DNA of 39,665 bases from Apostichopus californicus (Eukaryota; Echinodermata; Holothuroidea; Aspidochirotida; Stichopodidae). The notes below the pieces were generated by a model. It made no database searches. It was not told the DNA's origin and was given only the letters and a program-made list of their open reading frames with translations. The stretch is from positions 1 through 39,665 of the forward strand of contig JAIPMN010181373.1 in NCBI GenBank assembly GCA_020650975.1. Reading direction: 5' to 3'. Positions 31,492 through 39,665 of this stretch are shown here, piece by piece; positions within the stretch are counted from its first letter, which is position 1, and the number at the start of each line of letters is the position of its first letter. A program made the position numbers and the translations under genes.

Positions 31492-31685
31492 GTACTAGAA
31501 CTGTCGACAAAACGTAGCATCGTGAAGAGTCACGAAACATTGAAGGATTGTGTTTTTGGTTCCAAAAAATAATTTGCCCAGAATTTTACCCCTCCCCTTA
31601 GACCCCTCCCCCAGGACGGTGGTGAGTCAAATATTCAGATATTAGCCATTTTGACTCAATGGCAAATTTCTTAGAGGAAACACTG

Positions 31686-31693
31686 GTCCTCTC
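31686..31693 (+). repeat. 8-bp target-site duplication, right copy
   Basis: GTCCTCTC, perfect match to the left copy. Confidence 0.88.
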
Positions 31694-32107
31694 ACAGATA
31701 TTGAACTAAGTAGACTATGGTACAGTAGTCAATAATAGTTGTCAATATAATTTTCATTATGGTTGCCTTACAATGGGGTAGCACAGCAGTTGAGCTTTTC
31801 CAAAAAAAAATTAATGACCTATAGAACGGGAACGAATAAGTGGAATTGCTTAAGAACTCCATGAAAGCAATACCTTTTGAATAATATAACATATATATGG
31901 TTATACCTGAAACCAGCCATGATTCTACCTCGAATGTTACCAGTATCTCAAAGGAAGCATTCCTTGACACTGTTTGATATTTTTTCATAAACAGAATATG
32001 TATGTCAGTCACACATGGCATACACAGTAGTGTAAGTAGCAGTATAGATGGTTTTAGTATTTCAAAAAAGAATCACTACTGAACTACTCTTTCACTACTG
32101 ATCTACT
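31694..32107. other. Non-coding stretch
   Basis: A hydrophobic minus-strand frame (31692-32021) has no recognised signature and overlaps the target duplication, so it is not called. Nothing else seen. Confidence 0.35.
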
Positions 32108-32560
32108 CTATTTCGTGTAGTCTTCGAAGATGCCGCTACCAATTTCAAAACGTTTGTAAATGTTAGTAGCAGCTGTAAATCTCGTCCTTATTGCCGAAAT
32201 GCAGCAATATGGTATTACTCTTGTTCTTCTTGCACCTAATCTGCCATGCCTCCAACATATCAAATTGTTTGTAGGCATAGTGCCTATAATTTTTGTTTCT
32301 TTCAACTGCTGCATCGGCCAATATGTATTCTGTTGCCCGCATTGCCACCTCGAGTACATGTGCATTGTTTGCACACAGTTAGGAAACCCCACTCGTAGAG
32401 AGAATTTATGCAACCTGCATCGTTTTTCTCCACATCTTCAGGCATTTCTTTACACCGACCACAGTTACACCATCCTGGGCTGTCATGTGAATTGTCACTT
32501 TCCTCTTGAAATGAGGAAGCCTCCTGTAACAGGTAGTCTTGATATAAAGATACATAACAT
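32108..32560 (-). pseudogene. P2X7 intracellular (C-terminal) domain-like fragment
   Basis: On the minus strand, three adjoining frames give SPGWCNCGRCKEMPEDVEKN, AGCINSLYEWGFLTVC, then EYILADAAVERNKNYRHYAYKQFDMLEAW. GRLGARRTRVIPYCCISAIRTRF and NIYKRFEIGSGIF follow, before a stop at 32108-32110. The WC-x-CG-x-C motif, the later cysteines, the 'N..YRH.AY.QF..W' helix and 'GRLG...RRVIPSC....IR..FP' match the C-terminal domain of P2X7 receptors. In P2X7 that domain binds zinc and nucleotide under the membrane. Many marine invertebrates have stand-alone proteins with only this domain. No channel part is seen here. Two frameshifts (about 32310 and 32235) make it a probable pseudogene, though they could be sequence errors. 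An acidic segment near 32700-32780 may be its N-terminal end. Confidence 0.68.
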
Positions 32561-32879
32561 AACTACTTGGTGCCTCTCACTTGTCTTAGTTAGTGTGCAA
32601 CATTGTGATAGGGGTATAATCATTGATGTTTATTACTTTGCCTTGGTTCTTAATTTAATCAGTAAAAGTATAGTGAGAAATAGCTTTAAAAAATAAATTG
32701 TGTCTTCCAATTGTTCTGGCATGCCTTCAACGAATCCCGCGTTATGTTCATCACCTTCAGAGTCACTGGAGTTCTAAACCAGAAATATCTCACGGTGTTG
32801 TAACATTTGTGTAAGAAGGAAACAGGGAATAATAGGACAGATAGAAGCAGCCGAAGACAGCATTGGATCTTCATATTTC

Positions 32880-33360
32880 ATCGCCTTGATGAATACATTT
32901 CATTATTTTAGCAGGTTTTAGATTATTGTTCAATTATTGTGTGTTCATTTGCTATCTATGTAGTATCATAAAAAGATGAAAGGTTTTAGGGTAATACAGT
33001 ATTGCATTTCGTGTTCTAAGAGAGGGAGGGAGGGGGGGGGGGAATATGCCACAGCAACCTCCAAATGAAAAGAAACCAGTATAGGAAGTTGTATAATTTT
33101 TTAGATCTGTATTTAGGCATATTTCAGCATATGTGGTGCTGGAACACCATGAAAAGTCCGCATTGTTGAAAAATCGTTACTTAACTATCTAACACCCTGC
33201 AACCTTCATTTCAGTGTCAAAATGTAGCTAACAACTAGAAGTTGAATAGAACAGCAAAAAAAGGTCAAAGGAAAATGACCGTAAAATGCTGGAAATGGAA
33301 GTCGAAATTGAAAAAAAAATCTGTCTCCAAAAATAAAACTCCAACCGATGCTTGTTGCAT
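32880..33360. other. Non-coding stretch
   Basis: Contains an 11-base G run (33031-33041). No gene or repeat recognised. Confidence 0.35.
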
Positions 33361-33366
33361 TTGGAA

Positions 33367-33400
33367 CAGGGTTGTCACCACGCCGTGTGGTGCTACCCTG
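33367..33400. repeat. 34-bp near-palindrome with CAGGGT..ACCCTG ends
   Basis: CAGGGTTGTCACCACG faces CGTGTGGTGCTACCCTG, so the two halves pair with few mismatches. The ends resemble hAT termini. It could be a fold-back remnant. No target duplication was found. Confidence 0.5.
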
Positions 33401-33497
33401 CTCTAAAAATTTCCGCCCGGTACTCAAGGTCAATTTGAGCCTTACCGCCCGGCACAAATTAGCCTAGGCTAGGCCGACAAATTCAATCATAATTTAC

Positions 33498-33775
33498 GAA
33501 CCTGGCAAATCCCTGTTGCGTAGTCCACTAGTCTGTACCGCGAGTCCGCGACGCGTGACAGGTGAAGCACACTGCCAATGCTGCTGTAATATTATGAATA
33601 GCTAGCTAAAGATTGCCGCACTGATCGAAACGTAACCAAAGCAACCAAACATTATCCTTATCCATTCGTACAATCGTAGTCACAACGACGAACCTAGGAA
33701 ATCCCTGCTACGTAGTACCGGTCTCGCGTATGCATGTAGAGCACACTGACACTGCACTGCTACTGTTTATTTTCG
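33498..33775 (+). repeat. Diverged direct repeat, two copies about 191 bp apart
   Basis: ACGAACCTGGCAAATCCCTG...GAAGCACACTGCCAATGCTGCT (33498-33590) reappears as ACGAACCTAGGAAATCCCTG...GAGCACACTGACACTGCACTGC (33689-33765). It lies just upstream of the hAT copy 2 left end. Confidence 0.6.
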
Positions 33776-33777
33776 AC

Positions 33778-34069
33778 CAGGGTTACCATTTGGGATTTGG
33801 CTGAAATTTTTTACCTCGTTTCAGTCGTTTGGACTTTTCTAATTTGACATAAATAATCGATATTCGATGACGAGCCAAAAACAAGGTCAATATCTTTACC
33901 TTTTCTCCGAAAATCTTGTGAAAAGTCTTTCATTACCCTATGAGCATTCGGCAAAATTTGGCCGTCAGACCAAATGACGACCTGGGAACCGTCTTTTTCA
34001 CAGCCGCTTCGGGCGAAATCGTGGCAATAATTAAACGTTTTCGCGGAAAGTTTTGTGAATAAATTCAGC
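33778..34069 (+). other. Probable left end and leader of hAT copy 2
   Basis: CAGGGTTACCATTTGGG at 33778 resembles the CAGGGTTNCCA termini of ZNF862-like hAT elements. It stands 292 bp before the transposase start codon. The right end was not found, so this is inference. Confidence 0.45.
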
Positions 34070-35776
34070 ATGGCACCAAAACCAAAATTTTCTTTGAGAA
34101 AATCTGCGAGTAAGGCTAACAGGAGGATCGAAGAGGATAACAGTGGTGATAGGAATACTTCTAATGAAGGTGATTTTGCTGTTGACAATAATCGGATTCT
34201 TGTTCGCGAGGATCATGATGTTCAATCTCAAGACGGACGTGGTGCGGGGAATGAAGGAACGACCGCTGCATCATCGCAAGCTAAAAACATGAAGCAGAAA
34301 CGTGCCGATGGTTTCAAGACCGCGTGGAAAGAAAAGCGGCCGTGGTTGGAATTCGTACCGGGCAGTGGAATGTTTTGCAAAATGTGTAAGAAATACGACA
34401 AGACACCGTTTGGGAAAGGAAAATGGAACATTGAGCCGTGTGTTCGGATTAGATTGGAGAGCGTTAAAGATCATGAGGCGACAGTGGAACATAAAGGCTC
34501 GGTCGTTGCTGACTTGGCGTGAGAAGTTACGGCGCATGTGGGACAACTTTTGACAAAACCAAAAGACATGAGTCAAGATACAATGGTCAAAGCATTCCAA
34601 AGCCTCTAATTTTTGTGTAAATATGGAATTGCTGAAACAACAAAGTTTCCTAAATTATTAGACTTGCTGAGCTTCTTAGGATTGAACATAAAAGAGAAAA
34701 TCAACAAAGCAAATTACACATCCACCGCAGCTATTAAGGAAATTATTGTTTGCATGAGCGAAGTCATCGAAAATGAGATATTAGAAGATATGCGAAAAAG
34801 TTACCACTATGCCTTCATGTTTTATGAAACGACCGATGTCACAACAGTGGAACACATGGTCATCCATGCTCGTTTCCTTCACGACGAAGGAAATGTGTGT
34901 GTGCACTTTCTCAAAATAATTGATTGTTTAGAAAAGTCACCAGAAGCCGCTGCGGCCGTGGAGCATGTGGAGAGAATTGCAGATGTGAATGATGTTGATC
35001 AGAATGTGGATGGACCTGCAGACGCTGTTCATGAGATACTGGACAATGTGGAACAACATTTAATCGATAGGGATAATGACCTTGGCGACACAATCATAAG
35101 GTTGAATGCCAAGCAAATCACAACCGAAGTAAATGATTACATAGAGAAAAATGATCTGGATTATTCAAAACTGAAAGGCATCGAAACAGATGGCGCAGCT
35201 GTAATGGTAGGTCCAAAAAACGGTGCTGTTAAGCAAATAATTTAGAGACAATTACAACAGCAAACTGAATCCGCATCATCGACCAAAAAAAAACCAAAAG
35301 CATCCTACGTAAGCTACATGATTTTTACTCCCGACGCGCAGTAAAAACAAAAGGACTCCTAGCAGTGCAGAAACTCTTTAAGTGATACACTGGATGCTGC
35401 AGGAAAGGTCGAAAATCCTTCGGAAACACGTTGGCTGGCCCTTGGGAAATGTGTCGTCGCGCTGAAGAAAATTCTTCCTAGTTTGATGATAAGCCTACAA
35501 CGTGAAAGCGAGGAGATGTATTAGCAGGAGGGCTGTACCTCCAGTTAATAAAGTATGACTTCATTGCAACTCTTGAACTTTTGTGCGAAGTTCTTCCAAC
35601 AGTGAACCGTCTCTCACTGCAATTCCAGGAGGCACATGTTCAGACTTTGATAGTCTTGCCATCTTTGTTGACGGAACAAAAAGAGCACTCAATGAAAAAA
35701 AGAAGTTCAAAGTGGAAGTCAGCAAAACTGTAGCAGATCTTGAAAAACTCCAAGTCAATGTCAATGTGCACTGTTA
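34070..35776 (+). pseudogene. hAT transposase (copy 2), TTF-type zinc finger, C-terminus missing
   Basis: From the ATG at 34070, MAPKPKFSLRKSASKANRR leads to a basic/acidic linker. Then come KTAWKEKRPWLEFVPGSGMFC and CKKYDK...C...H..TVEH, a TTF-type zinc finger of ZNF862-like hAT proteins. After a stop at 34522 the catalytic region appears: TTKFPKLLDLLSFLG, EILEDMRKSYHYAFMFYETTDVTT (first Asp region) and LKGIETDGAAVMVG (second Asp region). Later, with more shifts, come ETRWLALGKCV, KILPSL, GGLYLQLIKYDF and FVDGTKRAL. The C-terminal dimerisation domain with its Glu is missing, because the frame stops at 35776 next to a tandem-repeat element. It has at least four disabling changes. Confidence 0.75.
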
Positions 35777-36550
35777 ACAAAAAGTCTGTTAAAAAACAGA
35801 ATTTCTCTGGCAGCAGAGTTTCCAGGAAATGTCTGTAATTTCCAACTGCAGATAATCTATGTAAAATAAACAGTCTAAAACTGTTATTTATACAGTTCAT
35901 TTCTTTCATTATAACAGTTTTTGTCCGTAAACTTACTATACGACGACCGTTATTTTACACCATATTCTATGTAAAATAAACAGTCTAAAAATGTTATTTA
36001 TACATTTTTTTGTTCATTATAACAGTTTTTGTCCGTAAAATTACTGTACGACGACCGTTATTTTACACCATATTCTATGTAAAATAAACAGTCTGAAAGC
36101 GTTATTCATACATTTTTTTTTCATTATAACAGTTTTTGTCCGTAAAATTACTGTACGACGACCGTTATTTTCGACCATATTCTATGTAAAATAAACAGCC
36201 TAAAAACGTTATGATACATTTTTTTTTTGGCATTATAAAAGTATTTGTCCGTAAAATTACTGTACGACGACCGTTATTTTACACTGTATTCTATGTCAAA
36301 TAAACAGTCTGAAAGCGTTATTCATACAGTTTTTCTTTGCATTCTAAAAGTTTTTATCCGTAAAATTACTATATGACGGCCGTTATTTTACACTAAATTC
36401 TATGTAAAATAAACAGTTTTTTCTTGCAATAAATGGGTCTTTGTCTGTAAAATTGGCTGCCAGATGGAAGTACTATTATCAGTGACATTATAAAATAAAA
36501 AACAACTTATTGTTCTCTGAAACTTTTATTTACAACTTAAAAACTTGTTG
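35777..36550. mobile_element. Possible DNA element containing a 109-bp tandem array
   Basis: The array is flanked by CTCTGGCAGCAGAG (about 35804) on the left and AATTGGCTGCCAGATGG (about 36451) on the right, an inverted CTGGCAGC/GCTGCCAG pair. GTTAAAAAACAG and GTAAAATTAC words as here recall non-autonomous elements of fish and invertebrates. Exact ends and class could not be set. Confidence 0.4.
35855..36420 (+). repeat. Tandem array, unit about 109 bp, 5 to 6 copies
   Basis: The landmark CTATGTAAAATAAACAG recurs at 35857, 35967, 36075, 36182, 36291 (as CTATGTCAAATAAACAG) and 36400, giving spacings of 107-110 bp. Each unit also contains TCCGTAAAATTACTGTACGA and GACCGTTATTTTACAC, which are partly complementary (GTAAAAT/ATTTTAC) and can form a hairpin. 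Confidence 0.88.
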
Positions 36551-36610
36551 AAACATATTTTTTAACGTCAAAACCTTAAAAGTAATATATAAGACTGAAC
36601 ATCATAAGGC

Positions 36611-36775
36611 AGGCGCTGATTTAGGGTTGGGGATTTGCTGGGTGCCCCAGCCTCTCTTTTGGAAAAGGTTTTGTTATACAGACGATACTTTCATTGTTTG
36701 GAAATATACTGATAAGTCTGTATGTGGCCATATTTGTCTCTTCGGCCACTTCAGGAAATCCTGGATCAGCCACTG
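36611..36775. mobile_element. 165-bp MITE, hAT-like ends
   Basis: Left CAGGCGCTGATTTAGGGTT and inverted right CAGTGGCTGATCCAGGATT match at 14 of 19. Ends of the type CAGTGGCTGATCCAGG are typical of hAT MITEs. No 8-bp duplication is visible at these limits. Confidence 0.45.
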
Positions 36776-37855
36776 AAAGTGTTCATAATTAACTGATCAT
36801 AAAACACTAAGCTTTAACACCTGCTAGTTCCTCGCCCTTTCTATTGCTCTACAACAAGGTTTCTTTCCCTCTTAGTTACAGATGCACTTGATGTATGCAA
36901 AGTTCACTCAAGGTCACTGTATTATGTGACTACAGAAACTTAGGTGTCTTCACTATTCTTCACTTAACTTTATTACAACTATGTTCACTTGATGTATTTT
37001 TAAATGTTTTAGCAGTATTAAATAAAACTAACATATTCACTTTAATGGGCTTATCAATGTTCAAAGAAAATTAATACCTTTAACTGTGGTAACTCCTCTA
37101 TCGCTGATAAGGATTGTATACTTTTTCTAATTTTCATGACCTTCTTTAGCCCTAAAAGTCCAAAGTGGAAGTTAAAGACAAGGATATGTTACAATACGTA
37201 AGAATAAAGATTAAATAATCTGTTAACCAAAGATATTGTAAATCATCCAATCACAAGATATATAAACAATGATTTGACCTTTGTACCTGTAAATGATTCA
37301 AAAAGTTTTCCTTATATTCCTGTGCTTCTGCTGTTGAGTGGAAGGAGCAGGTTTATGAAAAGATTTGATGTCAACATTTAGCATAGAGATTTTCTATTTT
37401 GACAACAAAAAATAGTTTAGATATCAAGCTTATAGCATGAACAAAATCAACAGAATAACTTGACATCTGAAACTATTATGGATTCAAAACTTTTCTAACA
37501 TTTGTGAACCTGCTTGGAAGAGTTTCAGAGTTTATGGAGTTATTGGAAAAGTGTCATCATAGTAGCAAAGAATAGTCTTTAACAATTTGGTCAACTAGTA
37601 AAACCTTGTAAATATCCACCAACAAAGTTAAACACAATAGTTTGAACTCTGTGTAAATGTTTAACTGTTCATTTGTAAATGAGACTTCTCTGTAGCTGGA
37701 GAGTCTATGGTTCCAGTTAAGGAGGCTCAAGAGGCTTGCTAACATTTTCTCAACTAGAAACACTTTAAATCAACCAAGTGACCTAGATTTATAATCCAAA
37801 GTTACCAAAAAGGTCAGACTAATGTGACCAATCATGGGAAGTGCCTGAAAAGCAT
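36776..37855. other. Non-coding, includes the probable 3' UTR of the minus-strand gene
   Basis: No coding signature. As it follows the stop codon at 37856 on the minus strand, part is likely 3' UTR. A possible AATAAA signal (minus strand) is near 36970. Confidence 0.35.
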
Positions 37856-37985
37856 TTAGACTGTCCAATCTGACTCAAATTCCTTCAGGTTTCCAACCAA
37901 AGCCAAAATTTTGGGGTTGACAGGATAGCTGTTCTTGGATTTGGGGGTCTTTCCTCCCTTTTCTGGATTCAATCCAACAAAGCAG
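37856..37985 (-). CDS. Last exon of an unnamed host-like gene
   Basis: After an acceptor (CTCTTTGCAG, minus strand, at 37995-37986) the exon encodes CFVGLNPEKGGKTPKSKNSYP, then VNPKILALVGNLKEFESDW and a stop (TAA at 37856-37858). The preceding exon ends in the middle of an Arg codon (CG|C), and the join reads FIQRCFVGLNPEKGGK in frame. This is the C-terminus of a family abundant in cnidarians, echinoderms and fish ('EFLQRCFF.INP..G.K......VNPKVL.LI..L..FEW'), which has no named function. No frame damage is seen. It appears to be the one intact gene in the window. Confidence 0.65.
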
Positions 37986-38761
37986 CTGCAAAGAGGAGCA
38001 AAAATTGGAACTGTGAAGTCATAAAGTTCAAATAAGTTAGCAATTATTAAACCATATAACAATTAATTTCCCCTTGGTCTCAAATTTACACTACAGTATG
38101 TCATACATGATAGTAAGATATGGTCAAAATATGTGATGTGACACAACTCAGTTTCCAATTGTATGTGTGCTCACTGGTGTTGATAGAAGCAATTGAGCTG
38201 GATACCTGTCTTAAGTTACAAGCCTCTTGGATTCAAGAGTTTTCTAGGAAATCATGATCTGAAAAGAAGAGCTAATTTGTTAATCCTCTTTTAATTTCAA
38301 TTTTGTTCAGTTTAAACTGATATCCTATAGTTGTAACAAATTGTGAAGGTTTTCTCAGTAATTAACCAAACTCATACATTCCCACGAATCCCACCCTTCT
38401 CCAAAATAATAAAACATGCCATTCAGCTATTAACACTGACTTTCCATTGGTGTAACTCATGTAAAGGTCATCAATGTTTACAAAAAGTTACCAAAGCTGC
38501 TGTTATTCTTGGACCACAACAAATATTACAAAATAAGTAAATCAGCTGTTACTGAGAACAGAGTATAATTTATTTCAATGATCTGCCCAGGAGTAGAGTT
38601 AACTACACTTTGTTGATTTTTTCTTTATTGGTACCTTTATGATTGGCTGATCTTTTGAAGGTGGCTAATAATATGCATACACTCTTACATTCCATGTGAA
38701 GGGAATGTCCACACAAAATAACAGTGGTTAGCTATTACTAGGGTACTGTCAGCCTACTCAC
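37986..38761 (-). other. Intron of the minus-strand gene
   Basis: Begins with GTGAGTAGG at 38761 and ends with TTTGCAG at 37986. No nested gene seen. Confidence 0.65.
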
Positions 38762-38930
38762 CGCTGGATAAACTCCATTAAAGTTGCACCTTCAGCTGGA
38801 TACTCAATGTTTAAGATGAAAAACATTGCAAACAGCATAGTCATTGCACTTTCAAAAGTTTGAATGTGCTCATTAACAATAACCATATCTACTGCCAACA
38901 TAAACTTTCTTCCAGTGTACATGTTTAGAC
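38762..38930 (-). CDS. Penultimate exon of the unnamed host-like gene
   Basis: A 169-bp minus-strand exon with acceptor TTTTTTTGCAG (ending at 38931) and donor G|GTGAGT. It encodes LNMYTGRKFMLAVDMVIVNE, HIQTFESAMTMLFAMFF and ILNIEYPAEGATLMEFIQR, matching 'GLN.Y.G.KFML..D..VV..HI.SF..A...MF..YY.LNI.YP...G.TLEF.QR' of the family. The mixed hydrophobic pattern suggests an alpha-helical soluble domain. No stops or shifts. The protein's role is unknown. The coding sequence continues upstream, probably beyond 39665. Confidence 0.68.
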
Positions 38931-39657
38931 CTGCAAAAAAAATAAAAATTTGAACTTTTAAAAGAATGTTCAGTTAAAGTTAATGCCACTGCTATGACTA
39001 CCACTACTTGACGTTGCAGCGTGAATATACTCCAACTCGCGTGTACTAATGGGTCATTATTTTTTATTCAGTATTATTTTTTTCCGTCATTTAGCCTCTG
39101 AAGAAGATCCTGCTAGGATCGAAACGTCAGGCCAACTTACTTTTACACAGTATTATTTTTACCGGTATTCAAGGTTTGTTTCGGATGTACTTGGTATTTC
39201 GATATATTCGTTGATGGCAGATTTAAATATTGTCGGTGTGGATATGAAAGAAAAAACGGTTTATCGGATATATCGATTTATCGAGGCACCCTAGATCAGC
39301 AACATAAAAATGACATTGAAAATGTTGCAATGGTCAACCAACATGTTTTTACCACATATGAAGTCAAAAATAGGCTACAGTTCTTGAGTTTCATGTTACA
39401 CGCTGAGCATCGAATGCACACATACATGCTGAATTGATGCAGTAACAGAGTTTTCCCAGTTAAATCTCAGATGGACTCATGACTTTGTCTTCCACTGGTG
39501 ATAGTGCACTATGGGGTTTCATTGACACACTTGCCATCATATATCTTCCTAGGTTTCCCACATGCCAACTATGAGATCTGTCTAAGCTTCCTTTCTTGAG
39601 AAATTGTGTTTACAAGGTAGGCATCACTAAAATACATACACACGCACACATACTCAC
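38931..39657 (-). other. Intron of the minus-strand gene with Penelope-like remnant
   Basis: Bounded by a possible donor (GTGAGTATG at 39657) and the acceptor at 38931. Contains the ribozyme-type motif at 39098-39128 and an (AC)n-rich tract near 39635-39655. Confidence 0.45.
39098..39128 (+). ncRNA. Hammerhead-type motif of a Penelope-like element, degenerate
   Basis: CTGAAGA, an extra A, the stem GATCC-TGCTA-GGATC, then GAAACGTC. This is the conserved CTGANGAAG...CGAAACG block of Penelope-like retroelements, whose terminal repeats carry hammerhead ribozymes. GACGTT at 39010-39015 could form stem III with AACGTC-type pairing and a U cleavage site. Stem I does not pair convincingly and stem II has an unpaired A, so activity is doubtful. 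Confidence 0.45.
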
Positions 39658-39665
39658 CATCACAA
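39658..39665 (-). CDS. Possible 3' tip of the next upstream exon
   Basis: TTGTGATG followed by GTGAGTA on the minus strand. Spliced to the exon at 38930 this reads CDGLN in frame, and Gly is expected before Leu-Asn in the family. Only eight bases are visible. Confidence 0.35.

Larger units (their letters stand above)
28838..31685. mobile_element. 2.85-kb non-autonomous hAT element
   Basis: The left end is CAGTGTTTCCGCTAAG. The right end, inverted, is CAGTGTTTCCTCTAAG (15 of 16 identical). Perfect 8-bp duplications (GTCCTCTC) flank it. No transposase frame was found, so it depends on a hAT enzyme in trans. It includes an internal repeat block (29600-30080), a CAAATCC/TAAGCCAAAT word cluster near 30600 and a nested MITE (30804-31491). 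Without the nested copy it is 2160 bp. The word CTTAGACCCCTCCCCCA near the right end also occurs downstream of hAT copy 1. Confidence 0.88.

Noticed and set aside
31692-32021. 109-codon hydrophobic minus-strand frame
   Set aside because: Overlaps the hAT target duplication and has no family signature.
32160-32696. 178-codon plus-strand frame
   Set aside because: It is antisense to the P2X7-like fragment, which has clear domain blocks. The plus-strand translation is hydrophobic without a signature.
33367-33400. Palindrome as a complete minimal transposon
   Set aside because: The flanks share no 8-bp duplication and 34 bp is too short to be an element. Kept only as a repeat.
36168-36175. TTTTCGAC matching the 8 bases before the hAT copy 2 left end
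   Set aside because: It lies within a 109-bp repeat unit as a point variant and is not next to a hAT right end, so it is a coincidence.
36776-36790. Target duplication for the 165-bp MITE
   Set aside because: TCATAAGG on the left and AAAGTGTT on the right do not match. The nearby TTCATAAT is out of register.
39049-39294. 81-codon plus-strand frame across the Penelope-like motif
   Set aside because: The part SEEDPARIETSG is simply the translated ribozyme-type motif, a known false coding signal.
1-39665. tRNA, rRNA or riboswitch genes
   Set aside because: No box A/B pair with a cloverleaf-like layout or rRNA-like conserved segment was seen on either strand.

Overview
This is eukaryotic DNA from an animal genome, most likely a marine invertebrate. 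It has GT-AG introns inside coding stretches, long AT-rich non-coding tracts and many transposable-element families, and no bacterial-style gene packing. The mix of elements (BEL/Pao, hAT, PIF/Harbinger, Mutator-like, animal Crypton, Penelope-like) together with frequent TAGGCCTA-type words suggests an echinoderm or related deuterostome. That placement is inference, not proof. Family assignments are by recognition from memory, because no search could be run.

Left third (1-13.2 kb). A BEL/Pao Gag runs off the left edge on the minus strand. Decayed remnants of a lysine/arginine-rich multicopy family (3.56-4.3 kb) and of a possible gag-like protein (6.8-7.3 kb) follow. From 8.5 to 11.5 kb lie plus-strand exons of a large multicopy invertebrate protein family of unknown function ('family A'). 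One exon is split by an 813-bp hAT-type MITE with a perfect 8-bp target duplication. A 5'-truncated Mutator-like transposase (11.5-13.1 kb) is fused directly downstream. It contains a 10-N gap flanked by two exact 109-bp duplications that look like an assembly error.

Middle (13.2-28.8 kb). In order: a stretch with RFX/X-box-like palindromes; a broken Crypton tyrosine recombinase; a minus-strand Myb/SANT domain remnant; a hAT transposase with an intron and several frameshifts; a minus-strand PIF/Harbinger transposase with a substituted catalytic glutamate; and then the C-terminal part of a family A protein. This last piece is split by a 3.67-kb element whose inverted ends are built of minisatellite repeats. 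Removing that element rejoins the reading frame. At 27.6-28.8 kb is a decayed copy of a third multicopy family ('family C').

Right third (28.8-39.7 kb). A 2.85-kb transposase-less hAT element with a perfect 8-bp target duplication carries a second hAT MITE nested inside it. Then come a minus-strand fragment resembling the P2X7 receptor intracellular domain, a second hAT transposase pseudogene, a 109-bp tandem array and a small MITE. The only gene that looks intact is a minus-strand host gene. Its last two exons (37.86-38.93 kb) join in frame, and it continues past the right edge. A Penelope-like ribozyme-type motif sits in its intron.

Overall the window is a layered transposon graveyard. The parts do not form a working pathway. 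Their order of insertion can be read from target duplications and reading-frame continuity.
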